Of a stretch of 50,141 bases of DNA, positions 25,323 through 34,059 are shown one piece after another. The translations under genes and the position numbers were made by a program. This DNA comes from an uncultured Methylococcaceae bacterium (GTDB taxonomy: Bacteria; Pseudomonadota; Gammaproteobacteria; Methylococcales; Methylomonadaceae): NCBI GenBank assembly GCA_903927955.1, contig CAIYOW010000022.1:1-50141 (forward strand), given 5' to 3'. Under the pieces are notes generated by a model. It made no database searches. It was not told the origin of the DNA and saw nothing but the letters and a program-made list of their open reading frames with translations. Position 1 is the stretch's first letter. Every line of letters starts with the position of its first letter.

Positions 25323-25799
25323 CTATCTAATGATTTCTTTAAATAAATCGATTGTGGTATCATCTTCGCAAAGAAATTGCCTAAGTCTCATGCCGTTTGC
25401 ATCCTCCCATGCTTCTTTCTTCGGCTTATTGGTGTTGGCGTTTTTGGACAAAATCACCACGCCATATTCTTTGTCAGGCTTTGCAGCTGCCAACAATTGT
25501 CTATAGTTGTTGTGCTGCTTGGTGGCACTAAGCTGTTCAAGAGCCGTAGGGTAATCAGTGCCTTTAAGCTCCACAAGAAACGCATAGCGCTTAGTGGATG
25601 ATTGGTAGAAATATGAGCAATCGCACTTTTTAGTGTTATTTTCGGTGATTAAATGCGCATCGACTTTAATTTTTATAGCCTCGCCATTGGTCGGCGGCGT
25701 AAGCTTCACGCCTTTGCCCTTCTCTTGATAATGAAGTGACTGGTGTTCGCAATCTTCTTTACCCAGCGTGGCAAGTTGCTCCCTTACCGCATTGATCAT
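25323..25799 (-). CDS. Small PD-(D/E)xK nuclease-like partner of the ATPase
   Basis: 158 residues from ATG 25799, which overlaps the ATPase stop as ATGA, a strong coupling signal (a GTG at 25814 is possible). The core KKCDCSYFY (Asp60) followed by AFLVELKGTDYP (Glu77, Lys79) is a recognisable PD-(D/E)xK pattern. A helix containing ALEQLSATKQHNNYRQLL and a strand EYGVVILSKN follow. This suggests a nuclease effector controlled by the ATPase. The same layout, with Lys replaced by Ser, is seen in the gene at 10509-11105. Confidence 0.6.
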   Translation of the reverse strand: MINAVREQLATLGKEDCEHQSLHYQEKGKGVKLTPPTNGEAIKIKVDAHLITENNTKKCDCSYFYQSSTKRYAFLVELKGTDYPTALEQLSATKQHNNYRQLLAAAKPDKEYGVVILSKNANTNKPKKEAWEDANGMRLRQFLCEDDTTIDLFKEIIR

Positions 25800-27184
25800 C
25801 CACGATGCTCCCACTCAATGTCACGCATCCGCTCATACAACCCGTTAATGCGGTCAAACGGTTCGGTAAATTCTGCCTCATCAATCAAGCCTGACGTATG
25901 GACTATGTTTTTTACAGAACCGTCGGGGTCAAAGTGGTAAGCGCAGACCTGTTTTTCCAGCGGCACCATGTTTGGATGATCGGCCAATAGCGCCTGTACA
26001 TCGGCATCATCTGGAAATTGTTTTTTAAGCCCTTGCAGCTTAATCAGGTTGTTGATGCAGGATAAAATGTACGGGCTATGGGTGATCAGTATCACTTTTA
26101 AGTCTTGGTTGATGGCATCAGCCAGCACATTGATCAAATCCCTTTGTGCCTCTGGATGCAGGTGTGATTCTGGCTCATCAATAATGACCAGGCTATTTGG
26201 CTCAACCCAATACTTAAGGCCCATTAAAATGGGTGAGGTGTCTGTCACCATGGAAGAGGCAAGGTGAAGGCGGATTTTATTTTCTGAGTGCCTGACTTGG
26301 TAGCGGAAATCAGGGAATGCGCCTTCAGGCTGCTCAACTAAAAATCGCTCTTCACCGTACAACAGTTTTTCTAATTTGGCGGCAATGGTTGACAAAGCAT
26401 TTTCTTTTGAAGTGTCTAGGTCGTAAAGATGCCGAATAAAATCCTCGGTTGGCCTGTCAAACCGAATGAGCGACCCCATCTTTCGGGCATTATTGCCTTT
26501 ACTGTCGAAAAATTCAGGAATTGACCTTATTCCACCCAATGCATTATTGCCTTTAAATGGAACCGATCCTAAGCCAACATGCTCATCGGCTCTTGCACGG
26601 TATAGCTCTTTATAGGTCAGCATAAAATTAGAGCGGGCCGCAGGAAAATAATCGACTTTCCCATCACCATAAGCCGAAAAGACACTCCAACAAAACAAGA
26701 ATAAAATGCTACCAAGTAAAATATCTTTTTGAGCATTTATAGCCGCGTTTGTATTTTTAATTGCATCATTCAAACCAATTTCTAACCACTGTTCATCCAG
26801 ATTGGGAATATCTGAATAACAGATAGTCGTGTTATCAAACATATCGCTATCATCATTAAAAAATTCACCAAGCCTATCCTTAAATAATTCCGCATGTAAA
26901 TTGACCAATGCGGGGATTACTTGCTGTATAGAAGCCGGGGTCAGTGTTTGCAAAAGCAACAAAGCTTCTTCTGCGGTACTGACATCCCTGCCAAAAAATG
27001 TGTTAACAAAGCGATTGTCATAACTAAGACTACTGTCGATAATAGTCATGCGGCTCTGCAAACCATAAATCACCTTAGCCAGATAGCTTTTTCCGGTGCC
27101 ATTCGGCCCCACAAAAACAGTCAGTCCGCCCAATTCAACGGTAGCTTCTTTGATTGGCCCTAGGTTCGTCACTGAAATTTTCAT
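25796..27184 (-). CDS. AAA/SMC-like ATPase of a two-gene defence module
   Basis: 462 residues. Walker A GPNGTGKS (26-33), Walker B LVIIDEPESHLHPEA (332-346) and switch His in VILITHSPYIL (His369). The N-terminus ISVTNLGPIKEATVELGGLT and overall length parallel the ATPase at 11112-12503 (SVKNLGQIREATFN), so the two are probably homologous. The middle contains a hydrophobic segment SILFLFCWSVFSAYG, unusual for this class. It is coupled to the small nuclease-like gene. hemN ends 61 bases upstream of it on the same strand, so read-through from the hem/ccm operon is possible. Confidence 0.8.
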   Translation of the reverse strand: MKISVTNLGPIKEATVELGGLTVFVGPNGTGKSYLAKVIYGLQSRMTIIDSSLSYDNRFVNTFFGRDVSTAEEALLLLQTLTPASIQQVIPALVNLHAELFKDRLGEFFNDDSDMFDNTTICYSDIPNLDEQWLEIGLNDAIKNTNAAINAQKDILLGSILFLFCWSVFSAYGDGKVDYFPAARSNFMLTYKELYRARADEHVGLGSVPFKGNNALGGIRSIPEFFDSKGNNARKMGSLIRFDRPTEDFIRHLYDLDTSKENALSTIAAKLEKLLYGEERFLVEQPEGAFPDFRYQVRHSENKIRLHLASSMVTDTSPILMGLKYWVEPNSLVIIDEPESHLHPEAQRDLINVLADAINQDLKVILITHSPYILSCINNLIKLQGLKKQFPDDADVQALLADHPNMVPLEKQVCAYHFDPDGSVKNIVHTSGLIDEAEFTEPFDRINGLYERMRDIEWEHRG

Positions 27185-27245
27185 GTCTTATTCCCTCATC
27201 ACTGGCTGCACTGACCGCTTTGTCTACGATTCACATGGGGTCAAA

Positions 27246-28631
27246 CTAAATCACCTTAGAAAACTGTTGTTGCTGTTTTTGCGCCAGATATTTGTCGAAC
27301 ACCATGCATATATTGCGTATCAACAAGCGTCCGGCGGGTGTCACTTGAATGGCTTGGCTTGTTAGCTGCAATAATCCATCGTTTGCCATTGCCGCCAACG
27401 CTGCCAGTTCTTTGGCAAAGTAAGCGCTAAAATTAATGGCAAATTGCCGTTCTATATCGGCAAAATCTAGGGCGAAGTGGCAGATAAGCTGGGTGATGAC
27501 TTCGCGCCGCAGCTTGTCGTCGGCAGCAAGCTCAAACCCTTTAAACACGGGCAATTTGCCTTGTTTAATCAGGTTGTCGTAGGTTTCCAGTTCCTTGACA
27601 TTTTGGCAATAGGCAGTGCCGACCCGGCCAATCGATGTGATGCCCAAGCCGACCAGATCACAGTCCGAATGGGTGGAATAGCCCTGAAAATTACGGTATA
27701 GCTTGCCTTCGCGTTGGGCAATGGCCAATTCGTCATCGGGTTTGGCAAAGTGGTCCATGCCGATATACAGATAACCCGCAGCGGTGAGCTGGGCGCCCAC
27801 TTTTTGCAGAATGGCCAATTTAACGTCGGGGCTGGGCATGTCCGCTTCATTGATTTGCCGTTGCACTTTAAAGCGGTTGGGCATGTGCGCGTAGTTGAAT
27901 ACGGAGAAGCGGTCTGGCGCGGCGGCAATCAATTTGTCCAAGGTTTCGGCAAAACTGTCCACGGTTTGCAGCGGCAGGCCGTAGATCAAATCAATATTGG
28001 TGGAGCGGAAACCTTCGCGGCGGGCGGCAGCCAATACGCCAAAGGTTTGTTGTTCGCTCTGGATGCGGTTGACCGCCTGTTGCACCGCCGGATCAAAATC
28101 TTGCACCCCTAGGCTGATGCGGTTAAAGCCCAGATCACGCAACTGTTTTAGGGTGTCGGTGTGGGTTTCGCGCGGGTCAATTTCAATGGAATATTCGCCA
28201 TTATCATCGTTTCTTAGGTTAAAATGCGCCCGCGTCACCGTCATGAGCCGTTGCATTTGCGGGTGGCTTAAAAAGGTGGGTGTGCCGCCGCCCCAATGCA
28301 ATTGGTTGACCACGCGGCGGTTATCGAACAAATCGCCTTGCAGGGCGATTTCTTGGCACAGGTTGTCCAGATAAGGCACGGCATGGTTGCGGTTTTTGGT
28401 GACGATTTTATTGCAGGCGCAATAAAAGCACACGGTGTCGCAAAAAGGGATATGGACATATAACGACAACGGCCCGCCCGCTGCGTTGGATTGTTGGATG
28501 TGGCGGCGGTAATCTTGGTCGGTGAAGCCGTCGTGCAATTCCAGCGCGGTCGGGTAGGAGGTGTAACGCGGCCCGGCCTTGTCGTAACGGTTAATCAGCG
28601 CGGTATCGAAAGTTAAAGTTTGGTCCATCAT
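27246..28631 (-). CDS. hemN: Oxygen-independent coproporphyrinogen III oxidase HemN
   Basis: Radical-SAM enzyme converting coproporphyrinogen III to protoporphyrinogen IX in haem synthesis. 461 residues with VHIPFCDTVCFYCACNKI (C-x3-C-x2-C plus the fourth Cys typical of HemN), then LHWGGGTPTFL and RISLGVQDFDPAVQQAVNRI. The C-terminal HemN domain is complete. The ATG overlaps the ccmI stop (AATGATGG), so haem synthesis and cytochrome c maturation genes are translationally coupled here, which suits low-oxygen expression. Confidence 0.94.
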   Translation of the reverse strand: MMDQTLTFDTALINRYDKAGPRYTSYPTALELHDGFTDQDYRRHIQQSNAAGGPLSLYVHIPFCDTVCFYCACNKIVTKNRNHAVPYLDNLCQEIALQGDLFDNRRVVNQLHWGGGTPTFLSHPQMQRLMTVTRAHFNLRNDDNGEYSIEIDPRETHTDTLKQLRDLGFNRISLGVQDFDPAVQQAVNRIQSEQQTFGVLAAARREGFRSTNIDLIYGLPLQTVDSFAETLDKLIAAAPDRFSVFNYAHMPNRFKVQRQINEADMPSPDVKLAILQKVGAQLTAAGYLYIGMDHFAKPDDELAIAQREGKLYRNFQGYSTHSDCDLVGLGITSIGRVGTAYCQNVKELETYDNLIKQGKLPVFKGFELAADDKLRREVITQLICHFALDFADIERQFAINFSAYFAKELAALAAMANDGLLQLTSQAIQVTPAGRLLIRNICMVFDKYLAQKQQQQFSKVI

Positions 28632-29878
28632 TTGACTGAGCCGTTAATGACTAAGGTGTGCGGGGTTTTGTCGGCGGTGCTGACGGATTCTATCGTGCCG
28701 AGCAAATCGCCCGGTTGTGCCATGGCATTGCCTGACTTGGATAGCCTTGCCAATAGCTTCACTTCACTAAAGTTGGATAGTTTCATGTTAGGCATCATGG
28801 CTTGTGCATCCGTTAGGGTAACGGTCAGTGGCAGATCGGCGGCTGATTTACGGACAATCGCCAATGGCATACGTCCGCCTTGCAATGCTTGGGCGTAGAT
28901 GAACAGCGTATCGCTAGGGGCCACCGCTGCCTGCAATTCTGGGGCCAGGCTGGCTTGTACGGTCAAGGCAACCGCACCCGCTGTGGGTTTTGCTGAAGCC
29001 GTGGCTGGCGCAACCGTTTGACTATTCTGACCATTGGGCAGGGTTGCTTCCAGTTTGCCCAGCAGTTCTTGCACTTCTTGTTGGGATTGCGAATTAGGTG
29101 GCAATAAAGCCATCAGTTTGCGCCATAACTTAACGCCTTCCGCTGCGTCACCGGCTTGGGCTTTTGCCATGCCGCCGTACCATAGCGCGTTAATGTTATC
29201 CGGTTCACGCGCCAACACGTTAAACACCAGTTCGGCAGGTTTGCCCGCCATTTGTTCGCCATTGGCAAATGCCAGCGCGTCGGCATACGCCAACATAATG
29301 TCAGTTTGTTCGCCTAACAGGGCATACGCTTTGCCAAACGCTTCGGCGGCTTTGGGGTATTGCTGCAAGTATTTGTAAGACTTGCCTAGCATGGTCCAGC
29401 CTTCAGCATCATTGGGATGGGTTTCCATGCGCTTGGCCAGTTTGTCCACCATTTTGTTGATTTCATCCAGCTTGGCGCTGGCTGGCTGTGTGGCACCTAA
29501 CATTGCTGGCGTAGGGCTGATGGCCTGATAAGTGCCTAGCCCTGCGTACAAGGCTAATGCGCCTAGCGGCACAAGCACGGCCAGCAGATAGGCCAACCAG
29601 CGGCCTTGCGACGCGGTGGCATGGGCGGTTTGGGCAATTTCCAAATCATCACTTAATGCCAGTTCCAGCTCGGTGCGCTGTGCCTCATATTGCGCGGGGG
29701 CCAGTGTGCCGCCGCTTAATTGTTCTTTCAGTTCTGCCAGCCGCGTTTTGGCAATGGCAATATTACGCGCGTCCATATCGGCATCGGCTACGCGCTGCAC
29801 CCGCCATAATGGCGGCAAGATAAAAGCCAGTGCCAGTAAAATCAGTAGGCCAACGGATAGCCAAAATAACCAAGTCAA
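28628..29878 (-). CDS. ccmI: Cytochrome c maturation protein CcmI (CycH)
   Basis: Apocytochrome c chaperone of System I. 416 residues: an N-terminal membrane helix (WLFWLSVGLLILLALAFILP), a cytoplasmic heptad region, a second helix (WLAYLLAVLVPLGALALYAG), then TPR repeats (EGWTMLGKSYKYLQQYPKAA) and a C-terminal beta-rich domain (GRMPLAIVRKSAADLPLTVT) that holds the apocytochrome. It overlaps ccmH by 4 bases and hemN by 4. Confidence 0.92.
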   Translation of the reverse strand: MTWLFWLSVGLLILLALAFILPPLWRVQRVADADMDARNIAIAKTRLAELKEQLSGGTLAPAQYEAQRTELELALSDDLEIAQTAHATASQGRWLAYLLAVLVPLGALALYAGLGTYQAISPTPAMLGATQPASAKLDEINKMVDKLAKRMETHPNDAEGWTMLGKSYKYLQQYPKAAEAFGKAYALLGEQTDIMLAYADALAFANGEQMAGKPAELVFNVLAREPDNINALWYGGMAKAQAGDAAEGVKLWRKLMALLPPNSQSQQEVQELLGKLEATLPNGQNSQTVAPATASAKPTAGAVALTVQASLAPELQAAVAPSDTLFIYAQALQGGRMPLAIVRKSAADLPLTVTLTDAQAMMPNMKLSNFSEVKLLARLSKSGNAMAQPGDLLGTIESVSTADKTPHTLVINGSVK

Positions 29879-30339
29879 GAATGTTCCCCTTCATCGAGCA
29901 AGCGGCGGATTTTCGCCAATTTTTCGGGTGTTGTGCCGGTGGTGGTATCGGTGACGGCGGTTTTTTTGTGGCGGATAACCAAGACTATCGCCACTAAGCC
30001 GAGCAGCAAAAAGGCCGCCGGACCGACCCATAGTAAGCCAGTTTTCAATTTAAAGGGTGGTTTGTACAACACAAAATCGCCATAGCGGTCAGTCATAAAC
30101 TTGACAATGTCATCCCGCGATTTGCCTTGTTCAAGCATTTCTTGCACCTGCCGCCGCAAATCGGCCGCCAATTCGGCATTGGAATCGGCAATGGTCTGAT
30201 TTTGGCAAACCAAACAACGCAATTCTGCGGTGAGTTGCTCATAGGCTTGTTGTTGTTCAGGATTGGCAAATTGGCGCGAATCAATCGCCGCTGCCAATGG
30301 CGACAAGCACAGCAATAGCATTAAAATATACGTTTTCAT
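29875..30339 (-). CDS. ccmH: Cytochrome c maturation protein CcmH
   Basis: Membrane-anchored thioredox-like protein that reduces apocytochrome c haem-binding cysteines. 154 residues: signal/anchor at the start (YILMLLLCLSPLAAA), the redox motif RCLVCQNQTIADSNAELA with C-x2-C, the typical YGDFVLYKPPF block and a C-terminal membrane helix (GPAAFLLLGLVAIVLVI). Overlaps ccmG and ccmI by 4 bases each. Confidence 0.94.
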   Translation of the reverse strand: MKTYILMLLLCLSPLAAAIDSRQFANPEQQQAYEQLTAELRCLVCQNQTIADSNAELAADLRRQVQEMLEQGKSRDDIVKFMTDRYGDFVLYKPPFKLKTGLLWVGPAAFLLLGLVAIVLVIRHKKTAVTDTTTGTTPEKLAKIRRLLDEGEHS

Positions 30340-30869
30340 GGGGTTTCCGCTTGCAGTTGGGCAATCAAGGGCAAGAACACGGCCTGCACATCACTATTAG
30401 TCACCGGTCCTGTGTGCTTGTAACGGACTAGCCCTTTTTTGTCCATCACAAACGTTTCCGGTACGCCGTAAACGCCCCAATCCAATCCGATACGGCCATC
30501 TTGGTCCATTATGCTAACCGCATAAGGATTGCCCAAAGATTCCAGCCAGTGCAGAGCATTGGCGGGGTCGTCTTTATAATTCAAGCCGACCATCAGCACC
30601 GTTTTTTGCTGGGCCAGTAGATTAAGCACTGGGTGTTCGGCACGGCACGACACGCACCAAGAAGCCCAGACATTGAGCAACCAGACTTGGCCTAACAAAT
30701 CGGTATTAGCCAGTTTTTGTTCGGGTGCTTGCAGTTTGGCGGCGGCAAATGCGGGCGCGGGCTTGTTAAGCAGCGGCGAGGGGATTTCGTTAGGCTTAAG
30801 GTTTAAACCAATGGCAAGGAAAATTGCCATGATGATGAACAGTATTAGGGGAAGTAGGTATTTAAGCAT
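30336..30869 (-). CDS. ccmG: Thiol:disulfide interchange protein CcmG/DsbE
   Basis: Periplasmic thioredoxin-fold reductant for cytochrome c maturation. 177 residues: an N-terminal anchor (LLPLILFIIMAIFLAIGL), active site WASWCVSCRAEHP, and the acidic-groove region DWGVYGVPETFVMDKKG with cis-Pro. It is the first gene of the ccmG-ccmH-ccmI-hemN run; ccmF is not adjacent, so the System I genes are divided among at least two loci with ccmAB at 6.5-7.8 kb. Confidence 0.93.
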   Translation of the reverse strand: MLKYLLPLILFIIMAIFLAIGLNLKPNEIPSPLLNKPAPAFAAAKLQAPEQKLANTDLLGQVWLLNVWASWCVSCRAEHPVLNLLAQQKTVLMVGLNYKDDPANALHWLESLGNPYAVSIMDQDGRIGLDWGVYGVPETFVMDKKGLVRYKHTGPVTNSDVQAVFLPLIAQLQAETP

Positions 30870-31386
30870 TTTGATGGCAGTTAATGCGAAGGTTAGCCAT
30901 TATAACCAATAGCTATAATATGATTTTCGGTATCTTAACCAAGATGGCTGCTAATTGCTGCAAAAAATACGGGGCAATGTGGTGTTTTATTTGGTGGCGG
31001 CTAAACCGTAACGGTTTATAGGCGGCTAGCGGACACTGAAGCCAATTAATGCGCACCTTTGAAGGATTTGCTGCGGTAATGGGCGGTTACGGTTTAGCCA
31101 CTACCCGCAAATTGATGGCGTTGGGCAATAAAACCTAATCGTATCGCTTAGAATCGAATACAATTTGTTGCCAATTTGGGCGGCAAAAACAGGGCTTTTA
31201 ACCGTCCAGCCCGCCAGCCACGGTCTTGCGGCTTCTATTTGAGCGGTTTTGCCAGCATTTAAGGCGCTTAACCTGTTAAACCACGCGCCCAAAATAATGC
31301 GCCCGTTTATTTAAGGCACAGGCAGCATGTAACGAATAACCTAGTGTTATAGTAAACTATAGTCATAGATAGAGGATAAATGCGTT
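30870..31386. other. Intergenic region with long inverted repeat
   Basis: 517 bases between divergent ccmG and ubiG without convincing genes. GGCTAAACCGTAAC (30999-31012) and GTTACGGTTTAGCC (31086-31099) are perfect 14-bp inverted copies 73 bases apart. The left arm is also part of a small palindrome TAAACCGTAACGGTTTA (31002-31018). This may mark a small RNA, an attenuator or a mobile-element remnant. The ubiG promoter lies near 31345-31370 (TATAGT-like elements) and AGAGG at 31371-31375 is the ubiG ribosome site. Confidence 0.55.
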
Positions 31387-32094
31387 ATGATCGCAACAGA
31401 CAATGTGCACTTGCACGAAATTCACAAATTTGGTTCTATGGCGGAACGCTGGTGGGATCCGCAAGGCGAGTTTAAAACCTTGCATGACATTAATCCATTG
31501 CGCCTGCAATTTATTGAGAAATATATTAATTTATCAGGAAAGCGGGTGATTGACGTAGGCTGTGGCGGGGGTATTTTAACCGAGGCGTTGGCACGGCAAG
31601 GGGCTGATGCCACCGGTATAGACCTGAGTGAAGAGTTGATTGACGTTGCTGATTTGCATGGTCTTGAAACGGGGGTTAACGCCCATTATCAAAAAATCAG
31701 TGCCGAAAATATGGCGGCGCAACAGCCGCACAGCTTTGATGCGGTCACCTGCATGGAGATGCTTGAGCACGTTCCTGACCCCGCTGCGATTATTGATAGT
31801 TGTGCGGCAATGGTAAAGCCTGGGGGCATGGTGTATTTCTCTACCCTTAACCGCCAATCAAAAGCTTATCTTTTGGCTATTGTCGCTGCCGAGCATGTGT
31901 TACAAATGCTGCCTAAAGGCACGCATGATTTTAAAACCTTTATTAAACCTTCGGAATTATGCCAGTCCGCGCGCCAAGCCGGTTTGCAATTGCAAGGCTT
32001 GGTGGGGATTGAATACAACCCTTTCAACAAGCTGTTTAACTTAGGCAAAGATGTTGATGTCAATTATTTGGCCGCCTTTAGGCGACCAGAATAA
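31387..32094 (+). CDS. ubiG: Ubiquinone biosynthesis O-methyltransferase UbiG
   Basis: Catalyses both O-methylations of ubiquinone synthesis. 235 residues with SAM motif VIDVGCGGGILTEALARQGA, the acidic ribose-binding ATGIDLSEELIDVA, and CMEMLEHVPDP; the N-terminal FGSMAERWWDPQGEFKTLHD is typical of UbiG. It heads the ubiG / HAD phosphatase / yciK run, with 2 bases to the next gene. Confidence 0.96.
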   Translation: MIATDNVHLHEIHKFGSMAERWWDPQGEFKTLHDINPLRLQFIEKYINLSGKRVIDVGCGGGILTEALARQGADATGIDLSEELIDVADLHGLETGVNAHYQKISAENMAAQQPHSFDAVTCMEMLEHVPDPAAIIDSCAAMVKPGGMVYFSTLNRQSKAYLLAIVAAEHVLQMLPKGTHDFKTFIKPSELCQSARQAGLQLQGLVGIEYNPFNKLFNLGKDVDVNYLAAFRRPE

Positions 32095-32096
32095 CC

Positions 32097-32777
32097 ATGT
32101 CTGAAGCCTTTGAACTATCGTGTGTGCTGTTTGATTTGGATGGCACATTAGTTGATACCGCGCCCGATTTGATAGCCTGTTTAAATAAGGCGTTAGCGGT
32201 ATATGGTTATCCTTTGGCCGAGGTAGGCAAAGTGACTCCGTATATTTCTTATGGTGCAGCGGCAATGATAAAAGCCAGTGTTGGCGGTAGTGCCAATGAC
32301 AGCCAGCAAGCGGATATTCTGGAAACGGCGCTTAATTTTTACCAAAACAATATTGCCGAACATAGCCAGTTTTTTGCCGGTATTTTAGATACGCTGGCAT
32401 TGATTGAGGACGAAGGGCTAAAGTGGGGGGTAGTGACTAATAAACGCAAACGTTTCACGGAACCCTTGATGGCGGCTCTTGGTCTGACCGCCCGCGCCGC
32501 TTGCATTGTCAGCGGTGACAGCACCGCCTACCCTAAGCCGCATGTGGAGCCTATGCTGACGGCTTGCCGGATTGCAGGGGTCAGCCCGCAACAATGTGTT
32601 TATATCGGTGATGCCAACCATGACATTATTGCCGGAAACAATGCCCAGATGAAAACCTTGGCTGCCCTGTATGGCTACCTGAAACCCGATGACCAACCTG
32701 AGACTTGGGGGGCCGATGCCCTGATAGCATCGCCCGGGCATCTTTCTGATTGGATAAAGGACGCCTTATGCCGCTAA
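32097..32777 (+). CDS. gph: HAD phosphatase, Gph/MupP type
   Basis: 226 residues of the HAD-IA family: nucleophile motif FDLDGTLVDTAPDL, motif II VVTNKR, motif III KPHVEP, and motif IV YIGDANHDIIAGNNA. By similarity it is annotated as phosphoglycolate phosphatase. The ubiG-X-yciK context is the same as for Pseudomonas MupP, the MurNAc-6-phosphate phosphatase of cell-wall recycling; nagZ nearby (34.2 kb) fits that role. Sequence alone does not decide between the two. Its 3' end overlaps yciK by 10 bases. Confidence 0.85.
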   Translation: MSEAFELSCVLFDLDGTLVDTAPDLIACLNKALAVYGYPLAEVGKVTPYISYGAAAMIKASVGGSANDSQQADILETALNFYQNNIAEHSQFFAGILDTLALIEDEGLKWGVVTNKRKRFTEPLMAALGLTARAACIVSGDSTAYPKPHVEPMLTACRIAGVSPQQCVYIGDANHDIIAGNNAQMKTLAALYGYLKPDDQPETWGADALIASPGHLSDWIKDALCR

Positions 32778-33496
32778 CCCAGCATACTATTTTAATCACC
32801 GGTGCGGGCGGTGGCCTTGGTGGCACGGCGGCAGTGGCGTTGGCGGCACACGGTGCCGATGTGATACTGCTGGACAATAAAATTGCCAAGCTGGAAGCGG
32901 TTTATGATGCCATAGTGGCTGCTAACGGCAAAGAACCAGTGATGTATCCTTTTGATTTGGCAGGTGCCAGCGAGCATGATTATTATGAATTGGCGGGGCG
33001 CATAGCTGACAAATATGGCACTTTGCAGGGTCTGTTGCATTCTGCGGTGGAATTTAGCGCTTTTACGCCCATTGCCCTGCACGGCACTAAAGAATGGGGA
33101 CATACCTTAAATGTCAACTTAAATGCCCCGTTCGTACTGACGCGTATGCTGTTGCCACTGTTGCAACAAAGCCCGCAAGCCTCGATTGTGTTCACCTCTG
33201 ATTCTTCGGCACGGCAGGCAAATGCCTATTCCGGCGCTTATGGCGTATCAAAAATTGCTTTGGAAGGCTTCGCCAAGTTATTGGCAGAAGAATTGCAGAC
33301 GCAACCGCACCTGCGGGTCAACACATTAGTCCCAGGGCCGGTCGATTCGCCATTCAGAAAACGTGCCTACCCTGCTGAGGACAAGAGCAAATTACCGTCT
33401 ATGCCGGAACTGGCGGCGGTTTACCTGTATTTATTCGGCCCACAAAGCAAGGGCATCAGCGGGCAAGTGGTTGATGCACGAACTTTTCATTTATAA
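32768..33496 (+). CDS. yciK: YciK-like short-chain dehydrogenase/reductase
   Basis: 242 residues from ATG 32768 (AAGGA upstream); an earlier TTG at 32750 is less likely. The Rossmann motif TGAGGGLGGTAAVAL binds NAD(P); the active-site Ser/Tyr/Lys are in SIVFTSDSSA and SGAYGVSKIAL. LHSAVEFSAFTPI matches the YciK branch, which lacks the usual NNAG. Substrate unknown. It follows ubiG and the HAD phosphatase as in many gammaproteobacteria. Confidence 0.88.
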   Translation: MPLTQHTILITGAGGGLGGTAAVALAAHGADVILLDNKIAKLEAVYDAIVAANGKEPVMYPFDLAGASEHDYYELAGRIADKYGTLQGLLHSAVEFSAFTPIALHGTKEWGHTLNVNLNAPFVLTRMLLPLLQQSPQASIVFTSDSSARQANAYSGAYGVSKIALEGFAKLLAEELQTQPHLRVNTLVPGPVDSPFRKRAYPAEDKSKLPSMPELAAVYLYLFGPQSKGISGQVVDARTFHL

Positions 33497-33504
33497 ATAT
33501 CGTT

Positions 33505-34059
33505 ATGGCAGAAAGAGAAGAAGTCATTTTAACCCGTAATGTCAACGTGGTGATGGTTCCCGATGGCCATACCAGCACCTTGGATAAAGGAGAGCTGGTG
33601 ACTATCCATCAGGCATTGGGCAATAATTATACGGTCGTGACCGCCTACGGGCACATGGTGCGGATTGCCAGTGCCGATGCTGACGCGCTAGGCAAAGAGC
33701 CGCCGCCCCAGCAAGCACTGACCACCGAAACCGATGCCCAAACGATTGAACAAAACTGTTGGGATGTGTTGCGGACTGTTTATGATCCTGAAATACCTGT
33801 TAATATCGTTGAGTTAGGCTTGGTGTATGAATGTAAGGTGACACCACAAACCAACGACCCTAGCGAGCATACGGTCAATGTCATGATGACCTTGACCGCT
33901 CCAGGCTGCGGCATGGGGCCGGTTATTCAAGGCGATGTGGAAAAAGCCATCCGTGCCTTGCCGGGCGTGGCCAGTGTGGCGGTTGAGGTGGTGCTGGATC
34001 CGCCTTGGTCAAGGGATATGATGTCGGATGTGGCGCGTTTGCAATTGGGGCTATATTAA
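33505..34059 (+). CDS. sufT: Putative Fe-S cluster assembly protein SufT
   Basis: 184 residues; the C-terminal MIP18/DUF59 domain has VYDPEIPVNIVELGLVY, TLTAPGCGMGPVI (conserved Cys) and VVLDPPWSRDMMS. The N-terminal 85 residues (an extra beta-domain, VPDGHTSTLDKGELVTIHQA) identify the longer SufT form. Involved in maturation of Fe-S enzymes. It starts 8 bases after yciK, so likely in the same operon; no other suf gene is nearby. Confidence 0.88.
   Translation: MAEREEVILTRNVNVVMVPDGHTSTLDKGELVTIHQALGNNYTVVTAYGHMVRIASADADALGKEPPPQQALTTETDAQTIEQNCWDVLRTVYDPEIPVNIVELGLVYECKVTPQTNDPSEHTVNVMMTLTAPGCGMGPVIQGDVEKAIRALPGVASVAVEVVLDPPWSRDMMSDVARLQLGLY

Noticed and set aside
31101-31292. Open frame of 63 residues on the minus strand in the ccmG-ubiG gap
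   Set aside because: No ribosome site or recognisable motif; it overlaps the inverted repeat flank and looks like chance.
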